DNA of 40,052 bases. It comes from a virus. The stretch covers positions 1 to 40,052 of the IMG/VR virus record IMGVR_UViG_3300047491_000169; one strand, 5' to 3'. The position numbers and the translations under genes are program-made. Below are positions 14,340-20,035 of the stretch, piece after piece (the first letter of the stretch is position 1; each line of letters starts with the position of its first letter). The notes beneath the pieces are model-generated. The model worked only from the letters and a program-made list of their open reading frames with translations. It ran no database searches and was not told where the DNA came from.

Positions 14340-14480
14340 TCATCTCTTACTTAAAGTAAGCCTCCATTTACCCCACAGCACTAAGTAGCCATCAGGTAAG
14401 CGTGAAATGTCTAGTTGAAAGGAGAAGGGCAGATCGTCCTGCTCCACACATAGATCAAAAATTACAAAATTCAAGTACAT
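14340..14480 (-). CDS. Hypothetical protein, 46 aa
   Basis: A 46-codon frame, ATG at 14480 with GAGGT 5 nt upstream, stop TGA at 14340-14342, one base before the winged-helix gene start. The product begins MYLNFVIFDLCVEQDD and ends with YLVLWGKWRLTLSKR; it looks like a small mixed beta protein. The second 16-bp element lies inside it. No family recognised. The tight junction with the winged-helix gene supports translation. Confidence 0.5.
   Translation of the reverse strand: MYLNFVIFDLCVEQDDLPFSFQLDISRLPDGYLVLWGKWRLTLSKR
14359..14374 (+). repeat. 16-bp element, copy 2
   Basis: AGCCTCCATTTACCCC, within the 46-codon gene just upstream of the winged-helix gene. It shares the exact 11-mer CCATTTACCCC with copies 1 and 3. 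Confidence 0.6.
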
Positions 14481-14656
14481 TTTAACCTCAGTTTTTATTA
14501 TTTGTTGCACTTGAGTAAATAGTTATCTCTAAACGAGCCACCATTTACCCCTAGGTGTGTTTCGTTACGTAATCAAGTCTAGCCCCTGACAGTCTCACCA
14601 GATGAGCCTCTCGTTTTACACATAACGAATTACATGACAACAGCATCGCACATTAA
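14481..14656. other. Intergenic gap upstream of the regulator unit
   Basis: A 176-bp stretch without a gene. It holds copy 3 of the 16-bp element and an AT-rich segment (14481-14515) before the 46-codon gene. I could not find a sigma70-like pair with acceptable spacing on the minus strand. A promoter for the regulator-integrase unit would be expected here. Confidence 0.4.
14536..14551 (+). repeat. 16-bp element, copy 3
   Basis: AGCCACCATTTACCCC, intergenic, about 55 bp upstream of the 46-codon gene. It is the best placed of the three to act as an operator. Confidence 0.6.
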
Positions 14657-14905
14657 TTAGCTGTTTAGATAACCGCTTGATTCATCTAAACAATCTAGAT
14701 TAATTAGCCATGATTCGGGGATAGGTATCTCTGCTTTTACCTTACGATTGCCGGTAACAACGAAGCGCACATGGCCTATATGAAAATGACCCTTTCCGTA
14801 TTGGTTGAAGCGCACATGATGGGGCACGGCGATCTTGTAGGGTGTCCCCTCTAGTTGCATTAAGGCAGAGGATTGGTTGATCTGTGAGCGTGTAGGTGAG
14901 CGCAT
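14657..14905 (-). CDS. Hypothetical protein, 82 aa
   Basis: An 82-residue protein, probably beta-rich in the middle (PYKIAVPHHVRFNQYGKG, FHIGHVRFVVTGNRKVKAEI) with a short acidic end. A GGGGT element precedes the ATG at 14905, two bases after the previous stop. Several histidines and basic residues could suit nucleic-acid binding, but no known motif is present. It belongs to the early block of small genes. Confidence 0.65.
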   Translation of the reverse strand: MRSPTRSQINQSSALMQLEGTPYKIAVPHHVRFNQYGKGHFHIGHVRFVVTGNRKVKAEIPIPESWLINLDCLDESSGYLNS

Positions 14906-14907
14906 GG

Positions 14908-15069
14908 TTACCCCTTGGCCTTGATGTGGTTAATGGCATCGGCAACAAGATCCTCAGCAACAGACAACCCCCGCAATAGATGCAGGTGAATGTTCTGGCA
15001 GTCCTCTAGATCGTAATAGGCCGATTCAAGTAGTTCGGCAACTTGTTGAAGCTTTTCGAGGGTGGTCAT
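14908..15069 (-). CDS. Hypothetical protein, 53 aa
   Basis: A 53-residue helical, acidic protein (MTTLEKLQQVAELLESAYYD, DCQNIHLHLLRGLSVAEDL). The frame is open to 15174, but the ATG at 15069 has AGGAGAG about 6 nt upstream and the upstream part reads as non-coding sequence. It ends two bases before the next gene. No family recognised. Confidence 0.65.
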   Translation of the reverse strand: MTTLEKLQQVAELLESAYYDLEDCQNIHLHLLRGLSVAEDLVADAINHIKAKG

Positions 15070-15139
15070 TTTGTTCTCTCCTAGTAATGGACAAAGCTGC
15101 CCCCATAGCACCCCCGAAGAGGTGCTAAAGGTGAAGCTC

Positions 15140-15313
15140 TTAGCCTTGGGTGATCTCATCTTCAAGCCAAGCAATCTTGGCCTTCTGTTCTTCTAAGAAT
15201 TCCCCTAAGGTTTCAAACTCGCTGAACCCTTCAAGCTTTAGGGAGAGCAGGTTCTCGTTCTCTTCTATCAGGTCGCACAGATCAAAATAAATCTCTTGGA
15301 TGGTCGTCTGCAT
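15140..15313 (-). CDS. Hypothetical acidic protein, 57 aa
   Basis: A short acidic helical protein (MQTTIQEIYFDLCDLIEENE, then LGEFLEEQKAKIAWLEDEI), possibly a coiled coil. The ATG at 15313 is preferred over an in-frame codon at 15331, since AAGGGG lies 7 nt upstream and it starts 3 bases after the previous stop. Strong negative charge is common in phage early proteins that bind host enzymes, but there is no specific evidence. Confidence 0.65.
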   Translation of the reverse strand: MQTTIQEIYFDLCDLIEENENLLSLKLEGFSEFETLGEFLEEQKAKIAWLEDEITQG

Positions 15314-15315
15314 GA

Positions 15316-15633
15316 TTAAGCCCCTTCCCAAATAGACTTGCCGTTGAGGTGTAACGTGCCCTTAATGCTCTTTAGATCAGCACCTAAAGCACGGAGGCGT
15401 GAGCGTGTAGTCATTGAAGGCCAACGGCATAGAGTGCTAATGCATACCTCTAGCGGCTTGTCTTGGTGATGCCAGAACTCAGCAATCAGGTTATTGTGTA
15501 AATACACCTCAGAGCGTGACCCGTAGGGATTGCCACTCTCTGCCGCTGATATGAAATAAACAGAGGTGTTGTCCTTGTGCCAGTCTCTCTTTTCGGTAAC
15601 AGCCTGAAGCATCTCTTTTTCGATCTTACGCAT
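15316..15633 (-). CDS. Conserved hypothetical early protein, 105 aa
   Basis: It starts MRKIEKEMLQAVTEKRDW and includes TSVYFISA, SEVYLHNNLIAEFWHH, STLCRWPSMTTRSRLRALG and a final HLNGKSIWEGA. The order KIEKxMLxA, V-Y-L-H-N, TTRSRLxALG is one I recall from small proteins of other T7-like phages, all uncharacterised. AAAGGAGG stands before the ATG within the repeated leader sequence described separately. In the early operon. Confidence 0.75.
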   Translation of the reverse strand: MRKIEKEMLQAVTEKRDWHKDNTSVYFISAAESGNPYGSRSEVYLHNNLIAEFWHHQDKPLEVCISTLCRWPSMTTRSRLRALGADLKSIKGTLHLNGKSIWEGA

Positions 15634-15664
15634 GATAAATCCTCCTTTAATACAACTATTAGAT
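15634..15664 (-). repeat. Repeated early-gene leader, copy A
   Basis: The minus-strand sequence TCTAATAGTTGTATTAAAGG leads into AGG and the start codon. The block TGTATTAAAGGAG recurs in copies B (15977-16006) and C (16335-16362), each ending at a start codon. Confidence 0.6.
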
Positions 15665-15784
15665 TTTGGTCAAAGCATCAACACACAGCCACACCCACAC
15701 GAAAGCAATAAAGCCATAGGTGTAGAGGTTGCGCTCTGTCTTTTGTTTCTGTAGGAAGCTTGGGGTCATCTTGTAATCACGCAT
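15659..15784 (-). CDS. Small membrane protein, 41 aa
   Basis: A 41-codon frame, ATG at 15784 with AAGGAG 8 nt upstream, stop TAA at 15659-15661. A charged N-terminal half (MRDYKMTPSFLQKQKTERN) is followed by a tryptophan-rich hydrophobic helix (YGFIAFVWVWLCVDAL) likely to span the membrane once. Its stop lies in the conserved junction shared with other early genes. Unknown function. Confidence 0.6.
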   Translation of the reverse strand: MRDYKMTPSFLQKQKTERNLYTYGFIAFVWVWLCVDALTKI

Positions 15785-15796
15785 GGTAAATACTCC

Positions 15797-15976
15797 TTAT
15801 CGTTCGTAAGCGTCTAAGTAATCATTCAGGGCATCTTCTACTGTCTCCCCCAGATGAGATTCACGGCGTAGCTCTTGAACGTCCTCATCTGTGAAGGTGT
15901 AGCCCATTTGTAATGAACAAGCCTTTACTTCGCTGTTACTTGCTTCGGATAGATAGAGTTGAAATTCTTTAAGCAT
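15797..15976 (-). CDS. Hypothetical acidic protein, 59 aa
   Basis: A 59-residue protein (MLKEFQLYLSEASNSEVKA, MGYTFTDEDVQELRRESHLG, then VEDALNDYLDAYER). The frame is open to 16063 but the ATG at 15976 has AAAGGAG 8 nt upstream, and the upstream extension would run into the previous gene. Acidic, helical, in the early operon. Not recognised. Confidence 0.65.
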   Translation of the reverse strand: MLKEFQLYLSEASNSEVKACSLQMGYTFTDEDVQELRRESHLGETVEDALNDYLDAYER

Positions 15977-16006
15977 GACAAATACTCCTTTAATACAATT
16001 ATTAGA
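15977..16006 (-). repeat. Repeated early-gene leader, copy B
   Basis: It reads TCTAATAATTGTATTAAAGG then AG on the minus strand, including the stop codon of the upstream gene. It differs from copy A at one position up to the ribosome site. Confidence 0.6.
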
Positions 16007-16334
16007 ACGAACGATAAACGATTGAACGGCCTTCATCTGTCTCACCAAGGAAAGCACATTCATCCTCTAAGTGAGCTTTAACAGTCTCAAAGCGTTCGCT
16101 GTCGTCTTCGCATCCATCCAGATCAATCGAATAATAGTGGGCGATGTCTTCAACAGTATCCTCAGAGAAGTCGCAACAGATAGCAATCACATCAAGCTCA
16201 AGATCCTCACCGCTGTCTGCTTCCCATTGTTCTAGGTAGTCAAACAGAATGGTCAATCCCTCATAGCTGAAGTTGTCAGGGCGAAGAGCTTCAAAAGCTT
16301 GCTGGAATGTGCCGAATCGTACTGTCTGTTTCAT
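16002..16334 (-). CDS. Acidic early protein, 110 aa
   Basis: It is the first gene behind the early promoter. The 110-residue product is strongly acidic (YEGLTILFDYLEQWEADSG, EDLELDVIAICCDFSEDTVE, DLDGCEDDSERFE). A block SYEGLxxLFDYLEQ-E-x-D-x-GEDxELDVIAICCD is shared, as I recall, with uncharacterised proteins in many phages and bacteria. The position matches T7 gene 0.3 (Ocr, an acidic DNA mimic that blocks restriction), but I see no sequence similarity to Ocr, so anti-restriction is only a guess from charge and place. AAAGGAG 8 nt before the ATG. Confidence 0.75.
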   Translation of the reverse strand: MKQTVRFGTFQQAFEALRPDNFSYEGLTILFDYLEQWEADSGEDLELDVIAICCDFSEDTVEDIAHYYSIDLDGCEDDSERFETVKAHLEDECAFLGETDEGRSIVYRSF

Positions 16335-16362
16335 GGTAAAGGCTCCTTTAATACAGGTTTAG
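16335..16362 (-). repeat. Repeated early-gene leader, copy C
   Basis: TCTAAACCTGTATTAAAGG on the minus strand, then AG and the start codon of the first early gene. It shares TGTATTAAAGGAG with copies A and B. Confidence 0.55.
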
Positions 16363-16402
16363 AAGTAGCACCGGATGTCCTTATCCTGTGCCATTAGGAA
16401 TG

Positions 16403-16431
16403 AATATACTCCACTAGAGGAGGCATTGCAA
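16403..16431 (-). promoter_or_regulatory. Early sigma70-like promoter with spacer palindrome
   Basis: On the minus strand TTGCAA (16426-16431) and TATATT (16403-16408) are exactly 17 bp apart, preceded by an A-rich stretch like an UP element. It faces the first early gene 69 bp downstream. The spacer contains CTCCACTAGAGGAG (16409-16422), a palindrome at 12 of 14 positions, a typical place for a repressor operator. Confidence 0.7.
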
Positions 16432-16530
16432 GCTTTTTTTCATGTTTTTATGCAAATAGTCTGGCATCCCTTATGCGGTAAGGCTTTGGCTATCCTGCAA
16501 GGTGATTGCATAAGAGACGATTAAGGGAAG

Positions 16531-16657
16531 CTTGAGGATGTGTTGAAGGTGAGGGCAGAGGATTGGTTGAGGTGGTGTTGAGGATTGGTTGAGGATGTGT
16601 TGAGGGTGTCCCTTAGATGTCCTTAAGATGTCCCTTAGATGGGTTGAAGGTGTCCCA
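16531..16657. repeat. Low-complexity direct repeats, TTGAGGATG / GTGTCCCTTAGATG
   Basis: Irregular repeats of TTGAGGATKNGTTGAGG units (from 16531) are followed by GTGTCCCTTAGATG, GATGTCC and GATGTCCCTTAGATG. The plus strand is purine-rich in the first part. No codon-like pattern on either strand. It sits between the late terminator and the early promoter, where T7-like phages have end sequences. Confidence 0.65.
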
Positions 16658-16661
16658 ATAG

Positions 16662-16725
16662 AAAAAAATCCCAAAGCACATATAAGCCTAAATTGGTATG
16701 ACCAATCTTGGGGCTATGCTTTGGG
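16662..16725 (-). terminator. Strong intrinsic terminator, right-end region
   Basis: Nested stems: 16670-16678 pairs with 16717-16725 (CCCAAAGCA/TGCTTTGGG), 16685-16688 with 16712-16715, and 16692-16697 with 16701-16706 (ATTGGT/ACCAAT). On the minus strand the stem is followed by a run of seven T. It would stop late transcripts after the terminase and small right-end gene before they enter the early region. The plus-strand side ends in TTCTTTT, so it may work both ways. Confidence 0.8.
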
Positions 16726-16953
16726 TTACTTCTTTTACACCTAAACGGATTCAGTATCCGGTGCGCTTGCTTTAATTGCAGGGGTTAGGGCGATCTATGA
16801 CAGGTTGAATGTGCCATTACCCTCGATCTAAGGGGAGTGCCCCCTATAGGTAGGGCGATAATGATTAGTTTAGGGTGTAGCTTTAGAGGGTACAGGGGGG
16901 AAGTGCGGGAGAAATATATCGGTGTACCACTTCAGAATTTTGTAGCAAAACCT
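16726..16953. other. Non-coding part of the end region
   Basis: A 228-bp stretch with no supported gene. It contains a repeated TAGGGCGAT (16786-16794, 16851-16859), a small hairpin AGGGG/CCCCT near 16830-16844, and a G-rich segment to about 16910. Together with 16432-16661 it is the most gene-poor part of the genome and the best candidate for the packaged terminal repeat. Confidence 0.45.
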
Positions 16954-17094
16954 TTAGTACCTCTCAAAGCTCACCTTAACCACACCTTGTCGTACATCTT
17001 CAAGCGCACTCTCGTAGCCATTCCTCCAGGCTGCGTGATAGGACATCCAAACAACAGCTAAGACAATACCTATACCTATGATCTTACCTACCAT
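16954..17094 (-). CDS. Small membrane protein, 46 aa, T7 gp19.5 position
   Basis: A 46-codon frame, ATG at 17094 with AAGGAG 8 nt upstream, TAA at 16954-16956. The N-terminal segment MVGKIIGIGIVLAVVWMSYH is a strong transmembrane or signal-anchor helix; the rest (WRNGYESALEDVRQGVVKV) is soluble. It is the last gene before the genome-end region and follows the large terminase, the same place as the small T7 gene 19.5 product, but I see no clear sequence identity with it. Confidence 0.6.
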   Translation of the reverse strand: MVGKIIGIGIVLAVVWMSYHAAWRNGYESALEDVRQGVVKVSFERY

Positions 17095-17104
17095 CCTAGA
17101 CACT

Positions 17105-17264
17105 CCTTAAGATAACCTATAGCTATCTTCAAGCTTACTCTAGTTACTACTACTTTACTTACTGATAGAGATTCATCTTAGAGTTTCAGCTATAGGATTA
17201 CTTTAGGAGAACCTAAAGTTGTGTTTAAGTTCATCCTAAAGCTTACCTATAGTTAATCTTTAGG
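17105..17264. repeat. Array of CCTAAAG/CCTATAG heptamers (T7 SR-like)
   Basis: Eight CCTWWAG heptamers on one strand or the other: 17105-17111 (CCTTAAG), 17116-17122, 17190-17196, 17201-17207, 17212-17218, 17235-17241, 17246-17252 and 17258-17264. Gaps of 4-5 bp separate many neighbours (17190/17201/17212 and 17235/17246/17258). T7 DNA carries imperfect CCTAAAG heptamers with about 5-bp gaps next to its terminal repeats. Confidence 0.75.
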
Positions 17265-17277
17265 TTTCTCTTCCCAC

Positions 17278-17297
17278 CAACTATGGGTGTTTTATTA
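17278..17297 (-). promoter_or_regulatory. Phage RNA polymerase promoter P3 (candidate)
   Basis: Minus-strand TAAAACACCCATAGTTG, one of four copies. It lies 44 bp after the terminase stop, like the T7 phiOR promoter, which is used for end replication and transcription into the right end. It faces the small membrane gene and the heptamer array. Confidence 0.7.
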
Positions 17298-17340
17298 TTG
17301 AATCAGTACGTATGTCGTGTCCCATAAGGGTTTCAGGTCT

Positions 17341-18999
17341 CTAGACCACCACCCAGAGACTATCTTGGGCTTTGTTCCCCAAGACCCCCTCTGCAAACCT
17401 GTCTAGTTCCTCCTGAAGCATCCTATCGTTGTGTTCAGATACCAGACTGTCTTGATCCCTAGCCATACTCTCTACCCAGTAATTAACACCCATAGAGAAA
17501 GCTTCAAGTCTATCGTCATGTGATAAGGCTCCCCTATCTTTAGTGATATGGGTAAGCTGATACATCGCTTGATAATCCCTTGAAGGTACCTCTGCATCAC
17601 TCTTGATGACTCTCTCATCAACAACTATGCGGTGTTGGTTCAAGGCTGGTTCAAGAGTGTCAATGATCCGCTTCTCTTTCTGTCCTGTGTGGTGAATCTC
17701 TTCAATAGCACAGGGGTAGATACCTGCCATGACGGGTTTAAGGAGTTGAGTGAACATACCATCACCGAAGTTAGACTCGATGAGGACTAGGTTGCACTTA
17801 TGTTCTAGGGCAACCAGAGACAACTTCTTAAGGTTATCCTCATGGTAGCCCCCAAAGAGACCACCTGAAGCTGTCCAGTAGATGATCCCGTTACACATCT
17901 TGGTGACTGCATAGCCCAGTTCATCCTTACCTCGACCTGCTGGGTCAATAGTCAGGACAGAACCTGTGTATTCAGTCCACTCATCAGACACCCATAGGGG
18001 TTGATGGTATCTGTCACCACGGAATCCTACGTTAGGTAGGTCATCCCTACAGAGTTCCTTAGAGGCACCCCAGACTACCTTAACAGGACACTTATCCTTG
18101 TCTAGGGTAAGCACACAGAAGTCAGCTAGTTTGAGGGGATACTTCTCAGCATCTGATAGAGAGGTGTCCAACATGAACTGTAGAGCAAACCCAGAGCGTC
18201 CATAGGATGCCTCACGCTCTAGAAGATCATCACTAGAAAACCTTTGGGGGTCTGTAGGGAGCCATAGACAATCTCCAGGTTGCTCATCAAACTTTTGAGC
18301 AATGATAGGTGCCAGTCTATGACCATAGCTAATCCTTTGCTTTTCATCTCTGGGGTACCTTGCTGGCCAGATACGGGCTTCATAGCCACGTTTCTCTAGT
18401 TCAAGGTAAATCGATTCTTCTGTCTGTGGGGTACCCAGGTAAACAATACGTCCACCTGGAGCCAGGACAGCATCAAACTCTTTAACAATCTCTCCGAGCT
18501 TCTCTCGTTGTGTCTGGGTTACCGAGTTGTTCAATGATTCAACGTCATCGGCAATGATGAGGTTAGCTCGTGACCCCGTAAGCTGCCCTGTGATACCTAT
18601 AGATTTAACTGAAGGTGCATGGGAAGCTTTAGCCGGAGCTACGTCAAAGGCAATGTTTGAGTTTCTTTGGTCATCCTTCGGGATCAGGTGTTGAAGGATG
18701 GGCATATCGTTAATCAGACGCTTGGTAAAGATACTGAAGTCATCTGAACGAGTCTTTGAAGCTGATACCACCAGGATCTTTGTCTGGGGATTCATCAGCA
18801 ATGACCAGCATACGAAGGCTGAAGTGACCCAGGACTTACCAACACCTCGGAAAGCCTGAATAATGACTCGCTTACGAGCGATGTCTTGCAGATAGTCTGC
18901 TATGTCGTACTGAATAGGGGTAGGCTGGGGGAGATTAAGGTGCTTCCATACGAGGTACAGGAAGTTCTTAAAGTCCTTTAGCCGAGGATCTATAGAAAT
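17341..18999 (-). CDS. Large terminase subunit (T7 gp19 type), ATT start
   Basis: The packaging motor and nuclease, 552 residues (T7 gp19: 586). Walker A is QAFRGVGKS (about 48-56), Walker B LIIADDVE (Asp151/152), and VKSIGITGQLTGSRAN, YLGTPQTEE and LQFMLDTSLSDAEKYPL follow T7 closely. The RNase H-like nuclease shows LTIDPAGRGKDE, LIESNFGDGM and LSHDDRLEA. The reading frame upstream of the first Met (18801) encodes the essential ATPase N-terminus, yet contains no ATG, GTG or TTG back to the stop. AAGGAG lies 6 nt before an ATT at 18997-18999, which fits the T7 alignment and is taken as the start. Confidence 0.9.
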   Translation of the reverse strand: MSIDPRLKDFKNFLYLVWKHLNLPQPTPIQYDIADYLQDIARKRVIIQAFRGVGKSWVTSAFVCWSLLMNPQTKILVVSASKTRSDDFSIFTKRLINDMPILQHLIPKDDQRNSNIAFDVAPAKASHAPSVKSIGITGQLTGSRANLIIADDVESLNNSVTQTQREKLGEIVKEFDAVLAPGGRIVYLGTPQTEESIYLELEKRGYEARIWPARYPRDEKQRISYGHRLAPIIAQKFDEQPGDCLWLPTDPQRFSSDDLLEREASYGRSGFALQFMLDTSLSDAEKYPLKLADFCVLTLDKDKCPVKVVWGASKELCRDDLPNVGFRGDRYHQPLWVSDEWTEYTGSVLTIDPAGRGKDELGYAVTKMCNGIIYWTASGGLFGGYHEDNLKKLSLVALEHKCNLVLIESNFGDGMFTQLLKPVMAGIYPCAIEEIHHTGQKEKRIIDTLEPALNQHRIVVDERVIKSDAEVPSRDYQAMYQLTHITKDRGALSHDDRLEAFSMGVNYWVESMARDQDSLVSEHNDRMLQEELDRFAEGVLGNKAQDSLWVVV

Positions 19000-19198
19000 G
19001 ATAGACTCCTTAGTGGATATATATGCCCCTACGATGAACGTAAAGGGGGCTAGGAGAGGCGATCAGGGTCAAAGGTAGGTTACCCTACGAGTAACACCTG
19101 ATCGTTTGTCCTAGAGAAGCTTTTGGTATGTCTAAATTTGTACAGATAATCGACATATAGCCGACTACGTGTACAAAATCTGGTGCAATTTATGCACA
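19000..19198 (-). promoter_or_regulatory. Structured leader of the large terminase gene
   Basis: A 199-bp gap with no gene. It holds a nested hairpin at 19061-19103 (GATCAGG/CCTGATC with inner GTTAC/GTAAC) and a perfect 8-bp inverted repeat TTTGTACA/TGTACAAA at 19137-19144 and 19170-19177. T7 places its spanin gene between the terminase subunits; none is seen here. A processing site or translation control of the terminase is possible. Confidence 0.5.
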
Positions 19199-19453
19199 TT
19201 AGTTCAGAGTTCTAAGCTCATCTTCAATCTGTTCAAAGGGCAGGAAGACTTTCTCCAGCTCTTTAACATTTTCATTCTCACGGCCTAGAGATTCGATACC
19301 GTTATCCTTAAGGAACTGTCTAGCTACGTTAAGGATTGCAGCGTTTCGTACCTTGTTGCCGTCTTTGTCGAGGTTCTCCTTTCGGATTTCCTCTGTCAGG
19401 ATCTTGGCTAGTTGCCCGTGTAGATCCCCTAGTTCTTTGTTTGTTGCTGCCAT
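19199..19453 (-). CDS. Small terminase subunit (T7 gp18 type)
   Basis: An 84-residue DNA-recognition subunit of the packaging machine (T7 gp18: 89). It reads MAATNKELGDLHGQLAKIL, then NAAILNVARQFLKDNGIE and LEKVFLPFEQIEDELRTLN, where the ILNxxxxFLKDNxI block and LPF are the recognisable family signature. It overlaps the end of the HExxH gene by 125 bp in a different frame. The large subunit follows after a 199-bp structured gap. Confidence 0.9.
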   Translation of the reverse strand: MAATNKELGDLHGQLAKILTEEIRKENLDKDGNKVRNAAILNVARQFLKDNGIESLGRENENVKELEKVFLPFEQIEDELRTLN

Positions 19454-19793
19454 GTAAGTCCTTTACTAACTTCTCGAACTTATCTTCAGTCAGGTAAGAG
19501 CCAAGCTCAGGGTTGTCCTGGAGCAAAGCTATGAGTCCTGTAGCAAGATGGTGAACCTGGTGTTCAGTCATCTCTAGACCCATTGAGAGGTCTATAGCGT
19601 GGATAAGCTCATGCAGAACGGTGTCTGCTTCTTCTACTGGGGTCAGGTTGTCTGCAACATTGATGACCTGGCTGTAGTAATCGATATGCCCAAAGTCATG
19701 TTGGTCTGCTAGAACAGAACCCTTCACATAGTTAATGAGAAAGGTTCTGCCCATCAGACGAACAGCCTCAGGTCTGCGTATAGGAGCAGCCAT
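19329..19793 (-). CDS. HExxH metallopeptidase-like protein
   Basis: A 154-residue protein with a zinc-protease motif HELIHAID at 61-68, and a likely third ligand Glu77 in EMTEHQVHH. The region VINVADNLTPVEEADTVLHE reads like the ImmA/IrrE or phage metallopeptidase families. Residues 113-154, inside the overlap with the small terminase gene, are very basic and low in complexity (RTRGSTRATSQDPDRGNPKG) and are probably disordered. Its place between holin-like and terminase genes is constant in some T7-like phages as I recall. Substrate unknown: it could act on a host protein or in virion maturation. Confidence 0.7.
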   Translation of the reverse strand: MAAPIRRPEAVRLMGRTFLINYVKGSVLADQHDFGHIDYYSQVINVADNLTPVEEADTVLHELIHAIDLSMGLEMTEHQVHHLATGLIALLQDNPELGSYLTEDKFEKLVKDLHGSNKQRTRGSTRATSQDPDRGNPKGEPRQRRQQGTKRCNP

Positions 19794-19807
19794 GAGTGTT
19801 CCTTAAG

Positions 19808-20035
19808 TTACAGCATTAGGGTCTTGAGTACCTTGATGATCCCAATCTCGTTAGAGATGAAGGTTAAAGCACCACCAATGGCTAACCACTTGATCTGCTG
19901 AAGAGTCTTCTCGATTGCATTGAGAGAATCTTTAAGCATCTTTGAGGTGTTGCTTAGTTCCTTGAGGTCTTCAGCGTGACCTTGCACGATGATCTCAAGC
20001 TTGAGTAAGCGTTGGTCTATGGAGGTGTCATTCAC
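19808..20035 (-). CDS. Holin-like membrane protein, T7 gp17.5 position
   Basis: A 75-residue protein with an amphipathic coiled-coil N-terminal half (IDQRLLKLEIIVQGHAEDLK, EKTLQQIKW) and one C-terminal transmembrane segment (LAIGGALTFISNEIGII). The layout resembles the XhlA/hemolysin family of holin-associated proteins. It sits after the tail-fibre genes and before the terminase genes, exactly where T7 keeps its holin gp17.5. ATGA overlap with the gene upstream. Together with 3180-3557 it gives two candidates for membrane permeabilisation; they may act as holin and partner. Confidence 0.6.
   Translation of the reverse strand: MNDTSIDQRLLKLEIIVQGHAEDLKELSNTSKMLKDSLNAIEKTLQQIKWLAIGGALTFISNEIGIIKVLKTLML

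Noticed and set aside
16471-16674. 67-codon minus-strand frame in the low-complexity repeats
   Set aside because: The sequence is an irregular repeat with no ribosome site, and the frame begins inside the terminator stem.
17341-18801. Large terminase truncated at its first Met
   Set aside because: The ATPase N-terminus is encoded without interruption upstream; only the start codon is unusual.
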